Below are positions 9,901 to 18,429 of a DNA stretch of 64,000 nt, piece after piece. Position numbers and translations under genes: made by a program. Positions within the stretch are counted from its first letter, which is position 1; every line of letters starts with the position of its first letter. The DNA comes from Rhizobiaceae bacterium (GTDB lineage Bacteria; Pseudomonadota; Alphaproteobacteria; Rhizobiales; Rhizobiaceae), in the NCBI GenBank assembly GCA_017640615.1, contig JAEPQK010000002.1:248001-312000 (forward strand). Reading direction: 5' to 3'. The notes beneath the pieces are model-generated. The model saw only the letters and a list, made by a program, of their open reading frames with translations. It was not told the DNA's origin and did not search any database.

Positions 9901-10888
9901 GCGTGCGCAGGTTGTGGCGCAGGCCAAGGCCAAAGTGCCGCGCGCCGGCCCGCCCCTGGCGCTGTTTCTCGATCTGCCGATGCTGCCGGGTTATGCCGAG
10001 CCGCGCAACGCGCTTCGACTTGCTTTGCGTGCTTCGCCCTGGATCGGACACGCCGCATATGTGTCGCCGGGAAGCAGTGGATTCGATCGCCGGTCTGTGC
10101 ACGCGCGGCAAGCCACGATCGGCGTGCTCGACGCGCCTTTGGCGCCAGGCCTTGAGGGCCGCTTCGACGACGCGAATGTTCTCGATCTGACGCTCTATTC
10201 CGGCGAGCTTTCGAGTGCCGCGGAATTGAATGTTCTGAACGGAACCAACGCCGCTGCGGTCCAATCTACCTCGGGTGAGTGGGAGGTGCTGCAATTCGCA
10301 AATGCCGAGGAGATCGGCCCTTCCCAGTGGCGGCTGACTCGGCTTCTGCGTGGGCAGCGGGGCAGCGGCGCGGCGCTGAAGGCCGGTGCAGCGGCCGGCG
10401 CCTATTTCGTGCTTCTGGACAATGCCGCGGCCGCCGCCGGGCTGAACAGCGCCGAAATCGGCCTTCTGCTGAACTGGCAGGTGGGGCCGCTGGGAGCGGA
10501 CTTCGCCGGACCCGCCTTTGCCAATGCCAGCATAGCGGGTGGAACGCGCGCATTGACGCCGCTTTCGCCGGTACATCTTGCGATTGAGCTGAGCGGCAGC
10601 GATGCGGAGTTCTCATGGGTTAGGCGTGACCGGCTGGCGAACGAAACATCCTGGACCGGCGCGGTGCCGATGTCGGAAGACAGCGAATCCTATTCAGTTT
10701 CAATAGCAGCGCCCGGCGGTTCATCGGTAAGGAACGAGACTGTTTCCTCGCCAGTCTGGAGCTATTCAGCCGCGCAAATCACGGCCGATTTCGGATCTGC
10801 GCCTGCGCAAATCGAGCTGACCGTTAGACAGATAAGCGGCGCCGTTGGGCCCGGCGATCCGGCCGTCGCTGTTTTCTCCTACGCCTGA
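6983..10888 (+). CDS. GTA g15-like megatron / TIM-barrel glycoside-hydrolase-like phage tail host-interaction protein
   Basis: Start ATG 6983 within ORF 6914..10888; Gly-rich N-terminus MATILLQAIGGLIGGALG, TIM-barrel region LSYGADWSEYFGHQPGDG...HADIDAVGIDCYFPLADWRDEDHG, 1301 aa. Confidence 0.95.
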   Translation: MATILLQAIGGLIGGALGTAGAAIGTAAGALAGYAIDRALINSTRHVEGPRLSGARPYSAEEGVSLPRVYGTARIGGTMIWATRFEEESQTQRQGGKGGGPRTTTYTYFANVSFALCEGEVAGVRRVWADGLELDLSAVEMRFYKGTRTQPADPLIEAKQGAGNTPAYRDTAYVVFEHLPLENYGNRIPQFQFEVMRPVGGLSERVKAITLIPGSTEYGLSPSVVTRTLSPGEVVAENRNVLHASSDIVGALDELQALCPNLEHIALVVTWFGDDLRAGSCTVRPKVTQTNPAGISQAWLVSGLDRASALAVSQHQGDAAYGGTPTDRSVMDAIAEIKARGIKVTLYPFVMMDVPAGNALTDPYSGGTRQPAYPWRGRITCSPAPGVSGSADKTATTRTQVEAFCGTAVPAHFSAAGDTIAYSGSAGDWGYRRLVLHYAKLAAAAGGVDAFLLGSELRGLTQLRDGAGAFPFVEALCALAGEVRSIVGGGTKLSYGADWSEYFGHQPGDGTGDVLFHLDQLWSHADIDAVGIDCYFPLADWRDEDHGAGNPDGYTGPYDVAKLREAIAGGEGYDWYYASAADRLARTRSPISDGAHGKPWVYRYKDLVNWWNNHHYNRPGGVEASSSTAWVPRSKPIWLTELGGPAVDKGPNQPNVFPDPKSTESASPHFSNGARSDVASQNLIRAHLDRWDGSAADFAAADNPVSEVYGGRMLDASRIYLWAWDARPFPAFPLRRDLWSDGDNWLLGHWLNGRLNGASVSDLIEHIVDDFGAGAVNAAGISGSVTGYMVSDPTSARNALEPLADMFGLSSVAGEGGLVVTGDDVRPAPGPALSEFVIGESDPVITKTRLPDHEFPSESVLVFADPMQEYQSATARRLHPDAPHDGQDYQSFPGALDPAQAESLLADRARRKWMGREEVRFALPQSSIEVGPGSVVRLDGASVATDYLVNNCEAGLTRQINARRLRPVAPAPWRAQVVAQAKAKVPRAGPPLALFLDLPMLPGYAEPRNALRLALRASPWIGHAAYVSPGSSGFDRRSVHARQATIGVLDAPLAPGLEGRFDDANVLDLTLYSGELSSAAELNVLNGTNAAAVQSTSGEWEVLQFANAEEIGPSQWRLTRLLRGQRGSGAALKAGAAAGAYFVLLDNAAAAAGLNSAEIGLLLNWQVGPLGADFAGPAFANASIAGGTRALTPLSPVHLAIELSGSDAEFSWVRRDRLANETSWTGAVPMSEDSESYSVSIAAPGGSSVRNETVSSPVWSYSAAQITADFGSAPAQIELTVRQISGAVGPGDPAVAVFSYA

Positions 10889-10908
10889 TCAATCAACAAT
10901 CGAAAGGA

Positions 10909-11121
10909 ATGTCGATGAGCACCATCAAGCCCTGGTACCTCTCTCGAACGATCTGGGCGTCCATTGTGACAGTCGGCAGCGCGGCAGCAACGATTTTCGG
11001 CGTTCCTGTCGCCGGGCTCGACAATGCGGCGCTGACTGAAACCGTGCTTCAGGCAGTGACCGCGATTTCCGGTATCGTCGCCATTTTCGGGCGGGTGGGC
11101 GCCGTGTCGAGAATCGGATGA
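10909..11121 (+). CDS. Small membrane protein, holin-like candidate
   Basis: 70 aa: MSMSTIKPWYLSRTIWASIVTVGSAAATIFGVPVAG...TVLQAVTAISGIVAIFGRVGAVSRIG, two hydrophobic segments; AAAGGA ribosome-binding site; directly after g15. Confidence 0.6.
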   Translation: MSMSTIKPWYLSRTIWASIVTVGSAAATIFGVPVAGLDNAALTETVLQAVTAISGIVAIFGRVGAVSRIG

Positions 11122-11137
11122 ATAACGCCGCCTGAAT

Positions 11138-11154
11138 TGTTCATTTCACGTTCA
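11138..11154 (+). promoter_or_regulatory. Direct repeat TGTTCA-N5-CGTTCA, candidate response-regulator (FeuP?) box
   Basis: 11-bp-period direct repeat, 12 bp upstream of TAAACA (possible -10), itself 6 nt before the ATG of the feuN-like gene. Confidence 0.4.
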
Positions 11155-11178
11155 GGCTCGATCCGGTAAACAGGCCGC

Positions 11179-11484
11179 ATGAAAAACTACACTAAATGGC
11201 TGGCGGCCGCCTTGTTTGCCGCGACATTGCCTCTGGCGCCCTCCGCGGCGGCCGCTGGCGTTGTGCAGGTTGCTCCTGTCGTGCCGGACACGTTTGTGCC
11301 GGTGATAACGGTTCAAAGCAGCTGCAACGCTGTGGGCCAGCAACAAGCCGCGCAAAACGGTGGAACGCTGGCAAGCGTCAATGCCGAGAACCGTGGCGGC
11401 CAGACGTGGTGCGTCGGCGTTGTGATCGTTCCGGCAAAGGACGGTGAACGCGGACGCCGCATACCTTTCGAGGTGCCGCTATAA
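11179..11484 (+). CDS. Small secreted/periplasmic protein, FeuN-like candidate
   Basis: 101 aa with clear signal peptide (MKNYTKWLAAALFAATLPLAPSAAAA), directly upstream of and co-oriented with feuPQ. Confidence 0.6.
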   Translation: MKNYTKWLAAALFAATLPLAPSAAAAGVVQVAPVVPDTFVPVITVQSSCNAVGQQQAAQNGGTLASVNAENRGGQTWCVGVVIVPAKDGERGRRIPFEVPL

Positions 11485-11546
11485 AGCGTATGAATTGAGC
11501 GGGGACCGGCAAGTCCGGCCCCTGTTCAGCGACGAGGGGACAATAG

Positions 11547-12212
11547 ATGCGCATTCTGGTGGTGGAAGACGACAAGGACCTTAATCGCCAGATCACGGAA
11601 GCTCTGACCGATGCAGGCTATGTCGTCGACAAGGCATTCGATGGCGAAGAAGGCCACTTCCTCGGCGACACCGAACCCTACGACGCGATCGTTCTCGATA
11701 TCGGCCTACCGCAGATGGACGGCATCAGCGTTCTGGAACGCTGGCGCAGAGATGGCCACAAAATGCCGGTACTGATGCTGACCGCGCGCGATCGCTGGTC
11801 GGACAAGGTGGCGGGTATCGATGCCGGCGCCGACGACTATGTCGCGAAACCATTTCACATCGAAGAAGTGCTGGCGAGGCTGCGCGCGCTGATCCGCCGC
11901 GCTGCCGGACATGCTTCGACGGAACTCAATTGCGGCCCGCTACGGCTCGACACCAAGGCCTCTAAAGCTGATGTCGACGGCATGACCCTCAAGCTGACGT
12001 CGCACGAGTTCCGGCTTCTAGCCTATCTCATGCATCACATGGGCGAGGTGGTGTCGCGCACTGAACTGGTCGAGCATCTGTACGATCAGGATTTCGACCG
12101 CGATTCCAACACGATCGAAGTGTTCGTCGGCCGCTTGCGCAAGAAAATGGGTATCGATCTCATCGAGACAGTGCGCGGCATGGGCTACCGCATGCGCGAG
12201 CCCCAGGCGTGA
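11547..12212 (+). CDS. feuP: OmpR/PhoP-family response regulator FeuP
   Basis: MRILVVEDDKDLNRQITEALTDAGYVVDKAFDGEEGHFLGDTEPYDAIVLDIGLPQMDGI...wHTH; synteny with histidine kinase and cycHJKL. Confidence 0.85.
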   Translation: MRILVVEDDKDLNRQITEALTDAGYVVDKAFDGEEGHFLGDTEPYDAIVLDIGLPQMDGISVLERWRRDGHKMPVLMLTARDRWSDKVAGIDAGADDYVAKPFHIEEVLARLRALIRRAAGHASTELNCGPLRLDTKASKADVDGMTLKLTSHEFRLLAYLMHHMGEVVSRTELVEHLYDQDFDRDSNTIEVFVGRLRKKMGIDLIETVRGMGYRMREPQA

Positions 12213-12245
12213 CCTGCCGGTCGGCAATGCGGGGCTGACCGCGCA

Positions 12246-13631
12246 ATGCCGCTGTTCCGGCAACTCTTCCGCTCGCTCACCTTCCGCGTCGTCGCCTTTT
12301 CATCCGTCTGGGCGGTGCTCGCGCTGATCGTTATTGCCACGATCATTTCCGCGCTTTTCCGTCAGGCGAGCGAACGCGGCTTCGAGAGCCTTCTGTCCGC
12401 GCATCTCTTCAATCTCATCAGTGCCGTCAATGTCACAGAGGAGGGGTTTCTCACCGGTGTGCCCAATCTGAGCGACTTGCGTTTCACGCAGCCGCAATCG
12501 GGCTGGTACTGGACCGTGGAGCCGGTGAGCAACAATCTGCAGGGCGAATTGAGTTCGCCGTCGCTGACGGGCCCGGTGGTTGGGGTGCCGACGAGCGTTG
12601 TTCCTTTCGATGACCGCTTTCAGCGCCGCTATCGGACGGTCGGACTTGGCGGAGAAGAGCTTGAGGTCATTGAGAGCGAATTTGTGCTCGATGAAGAGAG
12701 CCGCGTAGCGCGCTTCCGCATGATGGGCAATCGTACCGAGCTGGAGGTGGAGATCGCGGATTTCGAGCGGCAACTCTACGCTTATCTCGCCGTTTTCGGG
12801 CTCGGTATGATCGGCATCAACGCGGCTGCGATTATTCTGGGACTGAACCCGCTCGGCAAGGTTAGCCGCGCGCTGGCGAAAATTCGCGAGGGCTCCGCGC
12901 AGCGGTTGGACGGTCGGTTTCCGACCGAGATCGCGCCTCTGGCCTCGGAAACGAACGCTTTGATCGAAAGCAACCGACGGATCATCGAGCGCTCGCGTAC
13001 GCAGGTCGGCAATCTCGCCCATTCATTGAAGACGCCGCTTGCGGTTATCCAGAACGAAGGCCGGTCGCTGGGCGACGCAAAAGGCAAGCTGATCGGCGAG
13101 CAGGCATCTCTGATGCGCGATCAGGTTGAGCATTATCTTCAGCGCGCCCGCATGGCAGCGCAGCGCGAAAGCGTTGTGTTCCGCACTCCTGTGGCAGAGA
13201 CGCTTCAGCGGCTGGTGCGCGTGACGCGCAAACTCTCGCCGGACAAAGAGCTGGAGCTGGTACTGCCCGAAGAGGAGGTCATCTTTTCCGGCGAACGCGA
13301 AGACCTCGAAGAGATGGTCGGAAATTTGCTTGAAAATGCGATGAAATGGGCGGCAGGCAAGGCGCGCATTTCGGTCGTAGCAGCTGGCGACGACACCGAA
13401 GAGGAGAAGTTCCGGCTGACCGTGGAGGATGACGGCCCTGGCATTCCCGAAGACAAGGCACGAGAGGCCGTAAAGCGCGGCCGCCGACTGGATGAGTCGA
13501 AACCGGGAACCGGCCTCGGGCTCTCCATCGTTGCAGATCTCGTCAGCGAATATGGCGGCGCGTTGTCGTTGTCGCGCTCGAAACTCGGCGGCCTGAAAGT
13601 AGACCTGACCTTGCAGCGCGCGGACGCCTGA
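12246..13631 (+). CDS. feuQ: Sensor histidine kinase FeuQ
   Basis: Two TM segments, HAMP, NLAHSLKTPLAVIQNEG H-box, DDGPGIPEDK and GTGLGLSIV ATPase boxes. Confidence 0.85.
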   Translation: MPLFRQLFRSLTFRVVAFSSVWAVLALIVIATIISALFRQASERGFESLLSAHLFNLISAVNVTEEGFLTGVPNLSDLRFTQPQSGWYWTVEPVSNNLQGELSSPSLTGPVVGVPTSVVPFDDRFQRRYRTVGLGGEELEVIESEFVLDEESRVARFRMMGNRTELEVEIADFERQLYAYLAVFGLGMIGINAAAIILGLNPLGKVSRALAKIREGSAQRLDGRFPTEIAPLASETNALIESNRRIIERSRTQVGNLAHSLKTPLAVIQNEGRSLGDAKGKLIGEQASLMRDQVEHYLQRARMAAQRESVVFRTPVAETLQRLVRVTRKLSPDKELELVLPEEEVIFSGEREDLEEMVGNLLENAMKWAAGKARISVVAAGDDTEEEKFRLTVEDDGPGIPEDKAREAVKRGRRLDESKPGTGLGLSIVADLVSEYGGALSLSRSKLGGLKVDLTLQRADA

Positions 13632-13737
13632 CGACTTCAAGCAAATGTGTGACGCTTGAGAGCCGCATTTCGGCCAAATATAAGGGCTAGCCAAACGACG
13701 AATTCATGCATTTGCGAAAACGAGCGGCAATCAGCGA

Positions 13738-14166
13738 ATGAAATCGATTCTGACAATGCTGGCAGCGGCGCTAATCTTGGGCGGCTGCGCAACGAGCGGT
13801 GGCGGCAACTCCGCGCTCTTGGGTAGCTTTGCGGGGTCGGGCGCTCGTGATCGCGGTGTTGGTTCAGGCGCAGTCGGCAATGGGTTGATCGCAGCCTATC
13901 AAGGTTCAAGGCTGGGCGCCGGCGACCGCCGGCTTGCCTTGGAGGCCGAATATCAAGCGCTGGAATACACGCAAGCTGGACAGCCCGTTTCGTGGACCGG
14001 AACCGATGGCGGCGTGACCGGGAGGGTAATTGCCTACCAGCCTTACCGCGTGGGATCGCAGGATTGTCGCCAGTACCAGCACGTGCTTCTCGACGGCGGT
14101 TCGCCGCAAACGCTTCTGGGCGCGGCATGCCGAAATGAGGACGGCAGCTGGTCGCTTCTTACCTAG
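13738..14166 (+). CDS. Lipoprotein, 17-kDa surface antigen/RT0821-like
   Basis: Lipobox LILGGCATSGGG; C-terminal GRVIAYQPYRVGSQDCRQYQHVL...GAACRNEDGSW. Confidence 0.7.
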   Translation: MKSILTMLAAALILGGCATSGGGNSALLGSFAGSGARDRGVGSGAVGNGLIAAYQGSRLGAGDRRLALEAEYQALEYTQAGQPVSWTGTDGGVTGRVIAYQPYRVGSQDCRQYQHVLLDGGSPQTLLGAACRNEDGSWSLLT

Positions 14167-14247
14167 TTCGCGCAACGGAACCCGACGCCAAATGGTCGCA
14201 ACCTCCGCCTATAGGCTGATCGGCTGCGCGGCGATATTACCACCGGC

Positions 14248-15378
14248 ATGACCTTTTTCTGGATAGTCGCAGCTTTGATGACTGCCGCGGCCTGCTTCGC
14301 GGTCATCTGGCCGTTTCTGCGACCATCGGACGATGCAGAAGCCGGGCATGATGTCGAGGTCTATCGCGATCAGCTCGCAGAAGTTGACCGCGACTTGACG
14401 CGGGGCGCGATATCACCGGCGGAGGCCGAGGAGGCGAAGGCCGAGATCGGTCGCCGTATCCTGCGCGCTGCGGAGAGCGAATCCGCTGCGGCCTCGCGGG
14501 CGGAAGGACGGCTGACGCGCGTCGCGGCCACACTCGCGATCCTGTTCGTGCCCGTTATGGGTCTCGGCGGCTACCTCTATCTCGGCTCACCGGCAGTGCC
14601 TGATCAGGCACTGGCGGCCCGGCTCGCGACCAATCCATCTGAAAATTCGATCGACGAGCTGATTGCCCGTGCCGAGCGGCATCTATTCGAGAACCCGCAG
14701 GATGGCCGCGGCTGGGATGTGCTGGCTCCGATCTATTTGCGCGTTGGACGCGCCGAAGACGCCGTGATCGCGTTCCGCAACACAATCAGGCTGAACGGTA
14801 CGAATGCCGCGCGCGAGGCTGGGCTGGGCGACGCGCTGTTTCGTGTTGCCGGCAGCGTCGTGACAGCGGAGGCGCGAGAGGCATTCGAGCGTGCGATGGA
14901 GTTGGATCGCTCCGATCCGAGAGCACGTTTCTTTCTGGCGCTTGCTCTTGCCCAACAGGGTGACACAGAACGGGCGGCGAACCGCTGGCGCGCAATGTAT
15001 GAGGAATTGCCGGAGGATTCGCCATGGCGCGGGACGATCGTGCAGGCGTTGGCGCGCGTTCAGGAAGACCCTTCACAACAGCAGGCGCGAGGACCGAGTG
15101 CGCAGGATGTTGAAGCTGCAGCGGAGTTGTCGCAAGAAGACCGTGCTGCAATGATCGGGGGCATGGTCGCACAGCTCGATGAGCGCTTGCGCGACAATCC
15201 TCACGATGCCGCCGGCTGGCAGCGTCTGATACGATCCTATTCCGTTTTAGGCAGAGCGGACGACGCACGCGCCGCGCTACGGCGCGGAATCGATGGATTG
15301 GGGATCGAAAGCGCTGCCGCTGCGGAACTCGTCGCCTTCGCTGCCGGATTTGGGATCGAATTGCCGGAGAGCCAATGA
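14248..15378 (+). CDS. ccmI: c-type cytochrome biogenesis protein CcmI (CycH)
   Basis: N-terminal TM helix, [39 protein letters not shown]-terminus; followed by ccmE. Confidence 0.93.
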   Translation: MTFFWIVAALMTAAACFAVIWPFLRPSDDAEAGHDVEVYRDQLAEVDRDLTRGAISPAEAEEAKAEIGRRILRAAESESAAASRAEGRLTRVAATLAILFVPVMGLGGYLYLGSPAVPDQALAARLATNPSENSIDELIARAERHLFENPQDGRGWDVLAPIYLRVGRAEDAVIAFRNTIRLNGTNAAREAGLGDALFRVAGSVVTAEAREAFERAMELDRSDPRARFFLALALAQQGDTERAANRWRAMYEELPEDSPWRGTIVQALARVQEDPSQQQARGPSAQDVEAAAELSQEDRAAMIGGMVAQLDERLRDNPHDAAGWQRLIRSYSVLGRADDARAALRRGIDGLGIESAAAAELVAFAAGFGIELPESQ

Positions 15379-15812
15379 CCCGTAAGCAAAAGCGCCTGAC
15401 CGTGATTGTTGGAGGCCTGGCGTTTCTGGCCGCAGCCGCCGCGCTGACCTTCTACGCGCTCGGGCAGCGCACGTCCTATTTCTACATGCCGGCCGATCTG
15501 GCCGCGGCGAATGTTGCGCCCGGCGAACGCTTCAGGCTCGGCGGCTTGGTTGCTGTGGGCTCGATCGAGCGCGGGCAGGGGCTCAATGTCCGTTTCGCCG
15601 TTACCGATCATGAGCAGACGGTGAATGTGCGCTATTCCGGCATACTGCCTGACCTGTTTCGTGAGGATCAGGGTGTCGTGACCGAAGGGTCGTTCGATGA
15701 GAACCGCATTTTCGTTGCCGACAGTGTGTTGGCCAAGCATGACGAGACCTACATGCCGCGCGAAGTCGCGGATGCGCTTAAAGACAAGGGCGTGTGGCAG
15801 GAAGAAGAGTGA
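15375..15812 (+). CDS. ccmE: Cytochrome c maturation heme chaperone CcmE (CycJ)
   Basis: [29 protein letters not shown]...[18 protein letters not shown]...[14 protein letters not shown] (heme-binding HDExYMP). Confidence 0.97.
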   Translation: MTRKQKRLTVIVGGLAFLAAAAALTFYALGQRTSYFYMPADLAAANVAPGERFRLGGLVAVGSIERGQGLNVRFAVTDHEQTVNVRYSGILPDLFREDQGVVTEGSFDENRIFVADSVLAKHDETYMPREVADALKDKGVWQEEE

Positions 15813-15824
15813 TGGCCTGACGAC

Positions 15825-17804
15825 ATGACAGTTGAGATCGGCCATTTCGCTCTTGTGCTGGCCTTTGCGCTGGCAATCGTGCAGGCGACCGTCCCGCTTC
15901 TGGGCGCGCGCCTCGGCAACGCCCGCCTCATGGCGACGGCCGCGCCCACGGCGATGGCCGGGTTCGCGCTGGTCACGCTCTCCTTCTGTGCGCTTGTCGC
16001 CGCCTATGTCGCATCGGATTTTTCGGTCGCGAATGTCTGGCAAAATTCACATTCGTTGAAGCCGATGCTCTACAAGGTGACGGGCACTTGGGGGAACCAT
16101 GAGGGCTCGATGCTCTTGTGGGTGCTGATCCTTGTGCTGTTCGGCGCCTTGGTGGCGCTTTTCAGCGGCAATCTGCCCGCTACGCTGCGCGCCAATGTGC
16201 TGGCCGTTCAGGGCTGGATCGGCGCAGCATTCCTGCTTTTCATTCTCGCAACCTCTAATCCCTTTGCACGACTGACCCCCGCGCCGATTGAGGGCCGTGA
16301 CCTCAACCCGGTGCTCCAGGATATCGGCCTCGCAGTGCATCCGCCGCTGCTCTATCTGGGCTATGTCGGGTTCTCCATCAGCTTCTCGTTTGCCGTTGCG
16401 GCGCTGATCGAAGGCCGCATTGACGCGGCCTGGGCGCGTTGGGTGCGGCCATGGGTTCTGGCGGCCTGGATATTCCTCACCGGCGGCATCGCTATGGGTT
16501 CCTACTGGGCCTATTACGAGCTCGGCTGGGGCGGTTTCTGGTTCTGGGACCCGGTCGAAAACGCATCCTTCATGCCCTGGCTGGCGGGCACGGCGCTGCT
16601 GCATTCGGCACTGGTGATGGAGCGTCGCTCGGCTCTGAAAATCTGGACTGTGCTCCTGGCCATCCTGACCTTCTCGCTGTCTCTTCTGGGTACCTTCCTT
16701 GTCAGATCGGGTGTGCTGACCTCTGTGCATGCCTTCGCAACCGACCCGGCGCGTGGTGTCTTCATCCTCATCATATTGAGCATCTTCATCGGCGGCGCGC
16801 TGTCGCTCTTTGCCCTGCGGGCGTCAGAGCTGAAGGCGGGTGGCGTCTTCCAGCCGATATCGCGTGAAGGCGCGCTCGTTCTCAACAACCTCTTCCTTTC
16901 GACTGCGACTGCAACGGTGCTCATCGGAACGCTCTATCCGCTGGCTATCGAGGCCTTGACCGGCGACAAGATTTCCGTCGGTGCACCGTTCTTCAATCTG
17001 ACCTTCGGTCTGCTGATGGTGCCACTACTTCTCATTGTGCCCTTCGGCCCGCTTCTGGCCTGGAAGCGCGGTGACCTCGCAGCGGTCTCGCAACGCCTTT
17101 TTGCAGCGCTGGGGATCGGTCTCGTCGTTGCGTTGGCAAGCTTCCTTTTCGTTGACCGCGTATCCGTATTTGCTGCGTCGGGCTGCGGTTTGGCTGCCTG
17201 GCTGATTGCCGGCTCGATGACGGACCTGGCGCAGAAATCGGGCTATCCGAAAGTCGGCGCAGGCGTTGCGATGCGCCGGCTGGCCGGTCTTCCCGGTGCT
17301 GCGTTCGGTACCGTGCTCGCACATGCCGGTCTTGGCGTGACGCTGCTCGGGCTGGTGTCTGTGACCGCGCTCGAAGTCGAGAGGTTCGTGACAATGAAGC
17401 CGGGCGAGACGCTCGAAGTCGCCGGTCGCGTGCTGACCTTCGAAGGCATGACGCCGCTGCGCGGGGCGAACTTCGTCGAAGATCAGGCGCGTTTTTCCAT
17501 AGCCGGAGCTGACGGCAAATCGCTTGGCGATATCGCCTCGTCGAAGCGTGTTTATACGGCGCGCCGCATGCCGACCACGGAGGCCGGCATACGCACCTTT
17601 GGCTTCAGCCAGCTTTATGTTTCCCTGGGTGACCCGACCGACGACGGCGGCGTTGTCGTGCGCGCATGGTGGAAGCCAAACGTGACGCTGATCTGGCTGG
17701 GCGCCGTAGTGGTGATGATCGGCGGCGGCTTTTCTCTTGCCGACCGCCGGCTGCGTGTTGGAGCCCCTGCAGCGCGCCGTAAGCGGACAGAGCGCCCGGC
17801 ATGA
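15825..17804 (+). CDS. ccmF: Heme lyase CcmF (CycK)
   Basis: WGNHEGSMLLWVLIL, WGGFWFWDPVENASFMPWLAGTALLHS (WWD motif). Confidence 0.97.
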   Translation: MTVEIGHFALVLAFALAIVQATVPLLGARLGNARLMATAAPTAMAGFALVTLSFCALVAAYVASDFSVANVWQNSHSLKPMLYKVTGTWGNHEGSMLLWVLILVLFGALVALFSGNLPATLRANVLAVQGWIGAAFLLFILATSNPFARLTPAPIEGRDLNPVLQDIGLAVHPPLLYLGYVGFSISFSFAVAALIEGRIDAAWARWVRPWVLAAWIFLTGGIAMGSYWAYYELGWGGFWFWDPVENASFMPWLAGTALLHSALVMERRSALKIWTVLLAILTFSLSLLGTFLVRSGVLTSVHAFATDPARGVFILIILSIFIGGALSLFALRASELKAGGVFQPISREGALVLNNLFLSTATATVLIGTLYPLAIEALTGDKISVGAPFFNLTFGLLMVPLLLIVPFGPLLAWKRGDLAAVSQRLFAALGIGLVVALASFLFVDRVSVFAASGCGLAAWLIAGSMTDLAQKSGYPKVGAGVAMRRLAGLPGAAFGTVLAHAGLGVTLLGLVSVTALEVERFVTMKPGETLEVAGRVLTFEGMTPLRGANFVEDQARFSIAGADGKSLGDIASSKRVYTARRMPTTEAGIRTFGFSQLYVSLGDPTDDGGVVVRAWWKPNVTLIWLGAVVVMIGGGFSLADRRLRVGAPAARRKRTERPA

Positions 17805-18262
17805 TGAAGCTGTTTCGCACCGCTGTGCTTTCCTTGGCACTGGCAGCCTCCGCCGGACCGGTCTTTGCTGTGCTGCCCGACGAGGTGCTGGACGATCCGG
17901 CGCTTGAGGAAAGGGCGCGCGATCTTTCTGTGTTGCTGCGCTGCATGGTCTGCCAGAACCAGTCGATCGATGATTCAGACGCTGAACTCGCGCGTGATCT
18001 GCGTGTGCTCGTCCGCGAGCGGCTGGCGGCCGGCGACACCGATGACGAGGTGATTGCCTACATAGTCTCGCGCTATGGCGAATTCGTTCTGCTGCGCCCG
18101 CGCTTCAATTATCGCAATGCCCTTCTGTGGGGCGCGCCGCTGCTCCTTCTGGTTGCCGGCGGGGCTGCTATTGCGATTCGCGCAGGTCGCCCTGCACAGG
18201 TGAAGTCGCCGCCGCTGGATGCCGCGGAGAAGAAGAAGCTGGACGACATCCTCAACAGCTAA
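17801..18262 (+). CDS. ccmH: Cytochrome c maturation protein CcmH (CycL)
   Basis: LRCMVCQNQSIDDSDAELARDLRVLVRERLAAGDTDDEVIAYIVSRYGEFVLLRP. Confidence 0.97.
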   Translation: MMKLFRTAVLSLALAASAGPVFAVLPDEVLDDPALEERARDLSVLLRCMVCQNQSIDDSDAELARDLRVLVRERLAAGDTDDEVIAYIVSRYGEFVLLRPRFNYRNALLWGAPLLLLVAGGAAIAIRAGRPAQVKSPPLDAAEKKKLDDILNS

Positions 18263-18369
18263 TCGTCTGTGATTGTTGGCATAAAGTCGCTTCTGACGCC
18301 GCGCTGCGGTCCCCTACATTACGAAATTGTCATGTGCCGGAAATGGCCGCGTAATGTTGCGGCAACTAT

Positions 18370-18427
18370 CTGTCTTGTCCGAACGGTGGCGGAGCTGCGC
18401 CACTCAACGATCAAGAGGACAAGACAG
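18370..18427 (+). promoter_or_regulatory. Compound stem-loop in degP leader, 3' arm overlapping the SD region
   Basis: Perfect 11-bp inverted repeat CTGTCTTGTCC (18370-18380)/GGACAAGACAG (18417-18427) enclosing GTGGCG (18386-18391)/CGCCAC (18398-18403); degP ATG at 18430. Confidence 0.65.
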
Positions 18428-18429
18428 CA

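Noticed and set aside
1-11121. Ordinary active prophage interpretation
   Set aside because: Gene order matches RcGTA-type clusters (DUF2460, DUF2163, NlpC/P60, megatron) and no integrase, repressor or replication genes are adjacent; the integrase at 62.4 kb is ~50 kb away across housekeeping genes
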